Shown piece by piece: positions 1 through 8,200 of a stretch of 64,000 nt of DNA (position 1 is its first letter; every line of letters begins with the position of its first letter). Below the pieces are notes generated by a model. That model searched no databases, had not been told where the DNA came from, and worked only from the letters and a program-made list of their open reading frames with translations. The DNA is taken from the NCBI GenBank assembly GCA_029260715.1, contig JAJDCS010000039.1, positions 124,001 to 188,000 on the forward strand, written 5' to 3'. A program made the translations under genes and the position numbers. The stretch comes from Phycisphaeraceae bacterium. GTDB lineage: Bacteria; Planctomycetota; Phycisphaerae; Phycisphaerales; Phycisphaeraceae.

Positions 1-728
1 GCGCTGTTGATGCCTGCGCTGCCGCCGCGGTTGAGCAACAACGGCACAGCGACCATCTCCGAGTCGGTCAGGCCCGTGATGCCCACGATGTGGCCCAACA
101 GGTAGATGCCGTCGGGCGCTTCAAAGGTGCCCCCGCCGTTCTCACCCACCACGTCGTACCGCATGTGGAAGTGCCCGTTGCGGCCGCCATCGGCGTTGAG
201 CGTGTCTTCCACCCAGGTCATCGGGTTCAAACCACCGTCGAGGGTCGTTCTTAAATCAACACTGCCGCCGTCCTGGCGCAGGATGTCGATGCGCACATCG
301 GTGGGCGCGGCGCCGAAGCTGGGCGTCCCGCCCGAGCCGTCCCAGTACAAGAAGTTACCCGAGCCGTTGAGCTTGGAGTGCGACAGCACGGGGTTGGTGA
401 TCTTCAGGTCGCTGTTACCCGGCAGCGGGCTGAAGCCGGGGATGTCGTTGTACGCGGGGTCCCCTGTCACCACGCCGAACGCCGACGGCTGGCCGGCACG
501 CGCGGCGTTTTCATCCAGGCCGGGCGTGGCGCTCGGGTCGAACGCGTCAAAGAACGTATCGAACGCGCCGGACACCACGCGGTCCGGGGCGAACCCGCTG
601 CCTTCGTCGACAAACGTGTGGATCTTGCCCTGGGCGTCCTGCGCGGGCAGGTAGCTATGCTGGGCCTGGGCGAACGTCGCCGCGGCCAACACAGCCGAGG
701 CGGAAACAATAAGAGTTGAAGTCTTCAT
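1..728 (-). CDS. Secreted protein, resembles Zur-repressed all3515-type PEP-CTERM proteins (C-terminus off window)
   Basis: The reading frame is open from an ATG at 728 to the left edge, so 242 residues are visible and the C-terminus is missing. The start has a GGAG ribosome site ten bases upstream. Residues 1-22 form a signal peptide ending AQAQ. The mature part opens with HSYLPAQDAQGKIHTF, then has an acidic/Gly-rich middle (NDIPGF, SGNFLYWDG) and a GHFHMRY segment followed by GIYLLGHIVG and a Ser-Glu-rich turn. This order resembles the all3515 family of Zur-repressed PEP-CTERM proteins, but a sorting tag cannot be seen because the gene is cut. A hairpin lies in the leader and a palindrome lies about 80-100 bases upstream. 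The secreted call is firm; the family call is tentative. Confidence 0.75.
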   Translation of the reverse strand, partial: MKTSTLIVSASAVLAAATFAQAQHSYLPAQDAQGKIHTFVDEGSGFAPDRVVSGAFDTFFDAFDPSATPGLDENAARAGQPSAFGVVTGDPAYNDIPGFSPLPGNSDLKITNPVLSHSKLNGSGNFLYWDGSGGTPSFGAAPTDVRIDILRQDGGSVDLRTTLDGGLNPMTWVEDTLNADGGRNGHFHMRYDVVGENGGGTFEAPDGIYLLGHIVGITGLTDSEMVAVPLLLNRGGSAGINS

Positions 729-749
729 AATCAAAATTCTCCGTTTTCT

Positions 750-770
750 CCCTCACCGGTTAGGCGAGGG
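750..770 (-). other. Leader hairpin in front of the left-edge secreted gene
   Basis: On the minus strand CCCTCGCC and GGTGAGGG pair around a short loop just upstream of the ribosome site of the gene starting at 728. It may protect the mRNA or affect translation. No T-run follows, so it is not an obvious terminator. Confidence 0.35.
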
Positions 771-806
771 CACCATTTAGGTACTTAACAAACACAACTA
801 GATTCT

Positions 807-828
807 TTGTTGCTCGATTGGGCAACAA
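807..828. promoter_or_regulatory. Palindromic operator candidate TTGTTGC-N8-GCAACAA
   Basis: A perfect 7+7 inverted repeat with an 8-base centre lies 79-100 bases upstream of the secreted gene starting at 728. The same TGTTG-N10-CAACA core occurs at 1437-1456 upstream of the Cys-rich gene, which argues for a shared repressor site. The regulator is unknown. A Fur/Zur-like dimer is a guess based only on the resemblance of the downstream gene to Zur-repressed proteins. Confidence 0.5.
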
Positions 829-946
829 TCAGATAAAATCCTTAGCTTCAAATTGTGGGTAAAGAAGGCCTTATAGGCTGGCGATACACGGGGCGGACCG
901 TACCCCCTTCGTTGCGTGCCACGCTCGGGGGGGTGCGTTCGCCCTA

Positions 947-1375
947 TCAACCCAGTAAGGCGGAGGCGGGGCGTGGGGGGCCTCGCTCCCAGATGTTGTT
1001 GACCTGATCAACCACCGGCCGCTGTTCGGGTCGGGCATGGGCCGGTCCATGACTAAAGGCGTTGAGCACCGCCGGGGCCGCGCCGGTCGGCACGGGCGCC
1101 GGCAGTGTCACCACCGCCGAGCAATCCCCGTTGCAGCAGTCCGTGGAGCGGGTGGGAGGGACACCGCCGCCGTCATGCGTGGGCGGCTGAGCCGTGGCGG
1201 AGTAGGGTTGACCTGAGCCGCAGCAGAGGTTGCACTTGGCGTCTTCCGCGGCTTGTGGGGAAACAACGCTCGATGCGTCGGGTTTGTCGTCGCAGGTACA
1301 GCGCGCAAGCCACGTCAACCCCTTCGCGTAGAAGGGGGCAGCCAACACCAGGGCTATGACAAGCGCTTTCCTCAT
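947..1375 (-). CDS. Small exported cysteine-rich protein, function unknown
   Basis: The ATG at 1375 is preferred over a longer start at 1462 because it gives a clean signal segment (MRKALVIALVLAAPFYAKG) and has GAGG just ahead, although the spacing is very short. The 142-residue product carries clustered cysteines: CTC, CNLCC and DCCNGDC. The rest is Pro/Ala/His-rich and of low complexity. Such clusters suggest metal binding or a disulfide-stabilised periplasmic protein. A second small Cys-rich exported protein lies immediately upstream on the same strand, and the TGTTG-N10-CAACA palindrome overlaps the leader. I do not recognise a named family. A role in metal homeostasis is inferred from composition and context only. 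Confidence 0.6.
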   Translation of the reverse strand: MRKALVIALVLAAPFYAKGLTWLARCTCDDKPDASSVVSPQAAEDAKCNLCCGSGQPYSATAQPPTHDGGGVPPTRSTDCCNGDCSAVVTLPAPVPTGAAPAVLNAFSHGPAHARPEQRPVVDQVNNIWERGPPRPASALLG

Positions 1376-1436
1376 CACCTCGTTGGGCCGCGCCGACGCG
1401 TCAACGCGTGCGCGACTTTTCCTCCTAACAAACAGT

Positions 1437-1456
1437 TGTTGTTGACAAATGCAACA
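1437..1456. promoter_or_regulatory. Second TGTTG-N10-CAACA palindrome
   Basis: The half-sites and the 10-base spacing match the site at 808-827. It lies about 60-80 bases upstream of the ATG at 1375, a normal operator position for the Cys-rich gene. The longer flanks (TTGTTG on the left, GCAACAT on the right) are less symmetric than in the first copy. Confidence 0.45.
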
Positions 1457-1556
1457 TCTCAATCATTCTTAATCCGTACAGCCGATCTTTAACAGATCAA
1501 ACGCAGGGACAAAATAGAAATGACAGATGGATTCGGTGGAGCGGTCTTAAGCGACC

Positions 1557-1973
1557 TTATGCGAGGCTGGGCGGGGCGCGGGCGTGTGCGGAGGTGAGCG
1601 AGAGCAGGTACGGCAGTTTAGAAGCCGAAACCTGTTCCAAACCGGTTTCCAATGCGGTCAAAGCCGGGGTCGGCAGTTCCAAAGCCGCGAAGGTGTGCAC
1701 CGTCGCCAGCATCCGGCAGGTGGGGCATTTCTCGCTTCTTTCACGCGGGGACGGTCCTGTGGGGTGGGGCGTCGTTTCGCCCGTAAATGCGCCAGCCAAA
1801 ACGGCGGTTGTGTTGGGCTGACTGTCGCAGCAACCGCTGGTTGGCTTCTCCCGCTGCCCGACCACCGGGCAATCGGGTGCCAACTCAAATATCACATAAG
1901 CGATACGGGACAGGTCGCTGACCTGAAACAGCAGGGCCAAGGAAAACGAAAGATGTAGAACGCGACTTCTCAT
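1557..1973 (-). CDS. Small exported protein with CC and CxxC motifs, function unknown
   Basis: The 138-residue product starts with a hydrophobic N-terminal segment (LHLSFSLALLFQV) that fits a signal peptide or anchor. A vicinal pair (SGCCDSQ) is followed by KCPTC, a CxxC motif about forty residues later. The C-terminal third is Leu/Ala-rich. Size, export signal and paired cysteines resemble the neighbouring product of 947-1375, so the two may act together, for example as small metal-handling proteins. The ribosome site is weak. An overlapping plus-strand frame is also open, but it lacks an export signal and any recognisable motif. No named family is recognised. Confidence 0.5.
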   Translation of the reverse strand: MRSRVLHLSFSLALLFQVSDLSRIAYVIFELAPDCPVVGQREKPTSGCCDSQPNTTAVLAGAFTGETTPHPTGPSPRERSEKCPTCRMLATVHTFAALELPTPALTALETGLEQVSASKLPYLLSLTSAHARAPPSLA

Positions 1974-2950
1974 AAGTTTGTAGTCATTCTAATTATAAAG
2001 CAGACCGAGTTTATTTTCAAGTATTTTTTGTGCCTCACGTGGCTATTTTTATACCGCTTATACCGCGTGAATTTGGGGGAAATGACGGCGCCACTCAGAC
2101 AAGCGGCGCCGCCGTATGAATTGGTCCATGAATCAACACACTATGCCCGCGCACCGCCACGCCGCTTGAGCCCGATCAGCCCCACCCACGCCTGCCGACC
2201 TAACCGCTGAAACCGTGGCTGCCATTAAAAATCTTTCCATACCGATCTCCCTCAAATTAGAAGTGTGAATGAAAACATTGACTGCGACCCACTGGACCAA
2301 CAGTTGGCCCAAGAACGTGGCGTGGAATTGATCGCTCCATACAAACGCAATCGGGGTAAGCCGGCAACCCAAAAGGGAGGTTCAATGAAGGGTGCTCGAC
2401 GCCACAAATATGGGCCTAACAGCACAACCGACGCTCAACCCGTGTCACTGACACACTCGAAAGCCGACGGCGTCTGAGGTGGGCTTGGAAGCTAATCAAG
2501 AACGAAATAGAACAGTATTAAACCTCGTACTTTTTTGGATCACTGCGTAAGGGGATGCCCTTAAAAGAACGCCCCATTCGCGTTGTTATCGCCCCTTCTA
2601 GGCCGCCGATAATCTCGACCCCAGCGTAAATGTTCGCGGAAACCTTAAGTCTTTTTTCCGTTGTAACGATTGTATAAGTGGATTGCTGAATTATTTTTTT
2701 CTTCTGGCTGAGGGTGTGCGCGTGGGTTATAGCTGCATACCAAACAATAAAGCCAGGACAATGTGACGGACTTCGTGTCCAAGGAAAGAGGGGCCCAAAT
2801 GGGCGGCAAGACGATGAACGGTCTCTTCTTAGCCAGCCTACGGGCACACGGAGATCCTTCCGCAACTTGCTATGCGGCGATGTCAATGACAGCAGGGATG
2901 GGGTTGTGTGGGTGTATTTGGGGGCCCAACTTTGAGATTGCTTCCGCATT
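1974..2950. other. Gene-poor stretch with one transposase remnant
   Basis: This 977-base region has lower GC than its surroundings and holds no intact gene I can support. The only coding trace is the IS5-type transposase fragment near 2265-2415. The open frames at 2518-2970 (minus) and 2714-2966 (plus) are short and have no motif. The promoter for the secretion trio starting at 2951 should lie in the last 200 bases, but I see no clear -35/-10 pair. Confidence 0.6.
2265..2415 (+). pseudogene. Remnant of an IS5-type DDE transposase
   Basis: The translated stretch contains DCDPLDQQL, then RGVELIAPYKRNR and KPATQKGG. This matches the late region of IS5-type transposases, where a D-S-D-P-L-D segment is followed by a G-[IV]-E-[ML]-I-A-P-H-R motif and a K-x-Q-D-G segment just before the catalytic Glu region. 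The motif then runs into unrelated sequence, the RRWKVER-like block is missing, and no upstream DDE portion is found in any nearby frame. It is a decayed fragment and marks an old insertion beside the secretion locus. No terminal repeats are visible. Confidence 0.6.
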
Positions 2951-5194
2951 ATGGGATGGATCGTAGACAACTTATCTCGTGTAACCCGAGCGGTGAAGCG
3001 TCTGAAACCAAAGGGGACGTGGTTGCGCTATACGAGTGCGATCGCGTCTGTGGTCTTAATTGTAGCTTTGGCAATGTTTGTCAATCACCAAGAGCCGACG
3101 CCGCGTCCTAGCACCGCCAACCCGCATCGGCCTGAAATTGTGCTCAGACAGACGGGCCCGCCCATTGTGCGATCGAATTCACCATCGACAGGTAGCGGGT
3201 CAAGTTCGGAAGAGCGCGACCATCTTGTAAAGCTGCCCCTGCCGCGTTTTAGACCCAAACCCGCGAGCGAACCGCCGCCTAAGCAGGCCGACACCGCGGC
3301 GCCCCCGTCAAACGCCGACCCGCCCACGGGGCCAAGGGCACTAGGGCCCTCGCGTGCCCCCCCCAAAGCCGCGCCCGGCACGGCAAAAATACCGGAAAAG
3401 AAGGGGCAAGGTGGCAACACCAACCAACAACTCCCCGAGGTTTTCTCCGTAAGCGGGGTCCGCTTTGAGGGTGTGTCCGGCCACGCCGTAACGGAATCGC
3501 AGCTCCGTGAGGTGTCCATCTCACTCTCCGAAAACGGGGGCGTGTACACCGCGGCCACGGAAGAGCTGCCTGTCAAGACGTTCAAGCTAGGCGACTTGAG
3601 CGGTGACGACGGGGCGAGCCGGCGGCGGATGTCCGCGTCCGCGCTCAATGAGCTGGTGAAAGCGGTTTCAGGCGCTTATGTCGACCATCGCTTTGCCGCT
3701 ATTCGGGTCACGATCCTTAAGGATGCGGTGCTGGGCCTGGTCAACGAGTCATCAGACGGCGTCCTTACGATCAACGTCGACGAGGGAACGGTGGCCGACC
3801 TGCGGACCGTGGCGCATTCGGGCCAAGACCCGTCTTCAAATATTAACGATGAGCGGCACAAACGGATTAAGAAAAACTCCCCGGTGCAGAAGGGTGACAT
3901 CGTCAACCTGGATTCCGTGGAGCGGTATGTATCGCTGCTGAACCGCTACCCCGGGCGGCGGGTCGATGTGGCGCTGGCGCCCGGCCCACAGCCGCACCAA
4001 CTGACCTTCGATTACCTGATCACTGAAGCCAACCCGCTGACGCTGTACTTTCAAGGCTCCAACACGGGGACGAAACAAACCGCCGAGTGGCGCGAGCGAT
4101 TCGGCTTGATCCACCGGAACCTGACGGGCCAAGACGACATCCTGTCGCTGAGCTACACGACCGGGAATTTTGATACGACACACGCGGTGTACGCCAGCTA
4201 CGAGCGCCCGCTGCCGGACCTGCCCAGGGTCAGGGGCAAGCTCTTCGCGGACTGGAGCGAATACGACGCGTCGGAAGTGGGCATTGTCACCGCGTCATTC
4301 AGTGGCGAGAGCGTGGGCGTTGGGGGTGAGTTGGCTTGGAACGTCTTCCAAAAAAATACACTTTTTATTGATGCGGTCGGGGGCATTCAGTACAGGCACG
4401 CCGAGACCGAAAACGGCCTGGCGGCGGTGCGGGGAAGCACCGGGTTTTTGCTGCCTTACGTCGGCATTAGAGGCGAGCAGCGTAAACGCCAGACCAGTAC
4501 GAGCACTTGGTTCTCCGCTCTCCTGGAGTTCAACCTACCGGATTTGGTGGACACCGAGGGCGACGAATTGATACGCCTGGGCAGATCGGAGGCCGACCGG
4601 GATTGGGCCGTCCTGCGCTACAGCGCCGAGCACTCGTGTTTCCTAGACCCGCTGTGGGAGAAAGACTGGGGCACGCCGGGCAGCGGCTCGACCCTTGCCC
4701 ACGAGCTCTACCTGTCTGGGCGGGGTCAGTTCGTGTTCAGCGACCACCGCTTATCGCCAAGCTTCACACAAACCGCGGGTGGTTTTTACACGGTGCGGGG
4801 GTATCCCGAATCGTTTACGTCAGCGGACAACGCGTTCATCGGCACGCTCGAATACCGCTTTCACCTGCCGCGATTTCTAACACCCGACGCGCAACCGGGG
4901 TCACTCTTTGGGCAGGCGTTCCGCTTCAGGCCTCAGCAAGAATTAGCCGTGCCGGACTGGGACCTGATCCTGCGTGCTTTCTTGGACGTGGGGCGTGTCT
5001 GGCACAACAAGCGGCTGAGCTTCGAGCGCGACACCACGCTCGTGGGCGCGGGGATAGGGATGGAATTCACCCTAAAGCAAAACCTAAGCATGCGCGTGGA
5101 CTGGGGCTGGGCGATGAAAGACACCCCCAACGGCTCGGGGCAAGTTACCGCCGGGTCCAGCCAGGTGCACCTGTTGTTTTCGCTTTTTTATTAG
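2951..5194 (+). CDS. TpsB-type outer-membrane transporter (ShlB/FhaC/HecB family)
   Basis: The 747-residue protein has an N-terminal hydrophobic signal segment (about 27-44), a Pro-rich low-complexity stretch (about 50-155), a POTRA-like region beginning FSVSGVRFEG near residue 164 and a C-terminal Omp85-type barrel. The barrel has the conserved VRGY motif (615-618) that plugs the pore in this superfamily, and FLDVGRVWH near the C-terminus. TpsB proteins recognise the N-terminal TPS domain of a partner exoprotein in the periplasm and thread it across the outer membrane. The partner starts 40 bases downstream, so the pair is almost certainly co-transcribed. The long Pro-rich segment before the POTRA part is unusual. 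The start at 2951 is fixed by an in-frame stop a few codons upstream. No clear ribosome site is visible. Confidence 0.9.
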   Translation: MGWIVDNLSRVTRAVKRLKPKGTWLRYTSAIASVVLIVALAMFVNHQEPTPRPSTANPHRPEIVLRQTGPPIVRSNSPSTGSGSSSEERDHLVKLPLPRFRPKPASEPPPKQADTAAPPSNADPPTGPRALGPSRAPPKAAPGTAKIPEKKGQGGNTNQQLPEVFSVSGVRFEGVSGHAVTESQLREVSISLSENGGVYTAATEELPVKTFKLGDLSGDDGASRRRMSASALNELVKAVSGAYVDHRFAAIRVTILKDAVLGLVNESSDGVLTINVDEGTVADLRTVAHSGQDPSSNINDERHKRIKKNSPVQKGDIVNLDSVERYVSLLNRYPGRRVDVALAPGPQPHQLTFDYLITEANPLTLYFQGSNTGTKQTAEWRERFGLIHRNLTGQDDILSLSYTTGNFDTTHAVYASYERPLPDLPRVRGKLFADWSEYDASEVGIVTASFSGESVGVGGELAWNVFQKNTLFIDAVGGIQYRHAETENGLAAVRGSTGFLLPYVGIRGEQRKRQTSTSTWFSALLEFNLPDLVDTEGDELIRLGRSEADRDWAVLRYSAEHSCFLDPLWEKDWGTPGSGSTLAHELYLSGRGQFVFSDHRLSPSFTQTAGGFYTVRGYPESFTSADNAFIGTLEYRFHLPRFLTPDAQPGSLFGQAFRFRPQQELAVPDWDLILRAFLDVGRVWHNKRLSFERDTTLVGAGIGMEFTLKQNLSMRVDWGWAMKDTPNGSGQVTAGSSQVHLLFSLFY

Positions 5195-5233
5195 CCGGGG
5201 AGTTTGTTGAAACTTTAGTTCATGAGGCAAACG

Positions 5234-8200
5234 ATGGAGCCAAGAACAAATAGCTTACGGGGCGGATGGGGGAGAAAGACACGCTCTGCTTTGAGAGAGC
5301 TTGTGGTCATGACGCTGTGTATCAACATGGCGATACCGGCCTGGGCACAGCCCGCGGGGAATGTGCAGGTGAACCAAGTGGTCCAAGGGCAGGCCCAATT
5401 CACCCAGGACGGGTCGCACACGACGATCCACGCGGCTGACAACACCATCATCAACTACAACCAGTTCAATGTCCCTTCGGACGCGGTGGTGCAGTTTGTT
5501 CAGCCCAGCGCCCAGAGCAGAGTGTTAAACCGCGTGCTCGGGTCCGACCCGTCGAACATCCAGGGCTCGCTATTGGCGAACGGGATCGTGTATCTCGTAA
5601 ACCCCTCGGGTGTGATCTTCGGCCCCGGCGCGGTGGTGGACGCCGCCCAGTTCCACGCGGCGGCGGGCAATATCAGCAACCAAGATTTTCTTAATAACAT
5701 CAACCATTTCATCACGGACCACGGCACGGTGATGAACGAGGGCGCGATCCGCACAATCGACGGCGCCAACCTGCTGGGGCACAAAGTTGTCAACACGGGC
5801 ACGATCGTCGCCCAGCGGGGGATTGTCACGCTGACGTCCGGCAAAGACGTTTACCTAAGCGAATCGGGTTCGTCGGTCATGGTCCGTGTCGACCACGTCG
5901 ACGCGGCGACAGGCCACAGCGGCCACCGCCCCGCCGACGTGCCCCAAGAGTCGGGCTTGGTCAACGAGGGCACCGTCGAGGCCGACGAGGTGATGTTCGC
6001 CAGCGGCGACGTGTATTCGCTGGCGCTTATCAACCGCGGCACGGTCCGCTCACCCGGGGGCGATGTCACCCTCAGCGGCAACGGCCTTGTGCTCAATGAA
6101 GGCACGATTGATGTTTCCGACCGCCGTGCGGGCGAAACAGGCGGAACGGTGAAAATGCTCGGCGAGCACGTTGGCTTGGTGGGCGGCACGATCGACGCCT
6201 CCGGCGACGCCGGCGGCGGTGAGGTATTGATCGGCGGTGAATACATGGGCGAGGGGAGCCTGCGAAACGCCTCTGGCACATTCCTTGGCGCGGATTCAGC
6301 CATCCACGCCGACGCAATCACCACCGGCGACGGCGGGCGTGTGATTGTCTGGGCCGATCAAGCCACACGTGCACACGGCGTGATCACCGCGCGCGGAGGC
6401 CGTGACTCGGGCAACGGGGGGTTTGTCGAGACGTCAGGAAAAATATTCCTCGACGCCACACAGCCTGCCGACGTCGGTGCGGCCAACGGCCAACCCGGCA
6501 CGTGGCTGCTCGACCCGTCGAACGTCACCATCCAATTAGCCGGCGGGCTGCTCGATATACTCTCGCCGCTATTCATCGCAGGCGTCATCAACTCCACCAT
6601 TTCGGCGGCCGTTCTTAGCCTGGCCTTAAACCTTGGCGGCAATGTGGTGATCTCCACCAACCACCTGCTTGGCGGTCAGACCGGCAACATTGTGGTCAAC
6701 GCCGATGCACCGATTACAAAAACAGCGGCGGGGATCACCAACCTCTCACTCTTATCAGCCACTGATATTCAGATTGACGGCGCTATCACCGCGACCGCCG
6801 GCACGTTAAACGTGACGCTGACCGCCAACGACGGCTCACAGGCAGGGCACGACCCCGACACGACCGCCGGCAACATCGATATCAACGCGGCCATCAGCAC
6901 CAACGGCGGAACGTTCAGCTCCACCGGTGTCGATTTCGACAACACCGGCGGCACGATCACCACGGCCGGCGGCAGCCTGACACTCAACCAAGACGGCCTG
7001 GTTACCATCGGTGCACAGATCAACGCCGGAGACGGAGCGGTCGACATCGACGCCACGGGCGTGGGCTCAACGGTTGATATCGACGCCCCGATTATCGGGG
7101 GCACGGGCAATGTGAACATCGACGCGGTCGGCCTCACAACGATCTCGAACACAGGCAGCATCACCACGACCACCGGCAACGTCTCCATTGGTGGGGCGCT
7201 GGCCGGCCTGCTCAGCCTCGGGGGCAATATCACCTCCGTGGGCGGCGATATCACGCTTAACAACGCCGCTACGCTCATCGATAGCGTCGTAATCAACACG
7301 GGGGCTGGCGCAGGCAATCTGACAGTTGGCAGCACCGTCGACGGGGCCAACCCGCTGACCGTCAACGTGGGCCTGGGTGATATCACACTCCAAGCAGACG
7401 TCGGGTCAACCGTCGAACTAACCAGCGTCGACCTCACCGCGGGCAACCTCATCGACCTGCAAGCAGACGTGCTCACAACAGGCGCGCAGACCTACAACGG
7501 GCCGCTGCAGACCGCCGGCACGCTCGCTAGCTCCGTGGCCGGGGCGTGCATCATCAACGGGGCACTCACCCTCGCGGGAACCACGATCATCAACACCGCC
7601 GGAGCCATCACAGACGACGTCACGATCACAGGCCCCGTCGATGGGGCCAACTTGCTGACCATTAACGTAGGCCTGGGTGACATCACACTACAAGCTGACG
7701 TCGGGTCAACCGTCGAACTAACCAGCGTCGACCTCACCGCGGGCAATCTCATCGACCTGCAAGCAGACGTGCTCACAACAGGCGCACAAACCTACAACGG
7801 GCCGCTTCAGACCGCCGGCACGCTCGCTAGCTCTGTAGCCGGGGCGTGCATTATCAACGGGGCACTCACCCTCGCGGGAACCACGATCATCAACACCGCC
7901 GGGGCTATCACCGACGACGTCACAATCACAGGCACCGTCGACGGCGCCAACCCGCTGACCGTCAACGTAGGCCTGGGTGATATCACACTCCAAGCAGACG
8001 TCGGGTCAACCACCGAGTTGGCTAGCGTCGATATGACCGCTGCCAACCTCATCGATTTACAAGCGGACGTGCTCACAACAGGCGCGCAGACCTACAACGG
8101 GCCCATACAAACTGCCGGCACGCTCGCCAGCTCCGCAGCGGGGGCCGTCAACCTCAACGGACTGCTCACGCTCGCCGGCGCGACCATCATCAACACCGCG

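Noticed and set aside
1584-1958. 124-residue open frame on the plus strand opposite the small exported Cys protein
   Set aside because: The product is Gly/Arg-rich without an export signal or motif. The minus-strand frame has both a hydrophobic leader and paired cysteines.
2518-2970. 150-residue open frame on the minus strand in the gene-poor stretch
   Set aside because: There is no ribosome site and no recognisable domain, the composition is skewed, and it overlaps the TpsB start.
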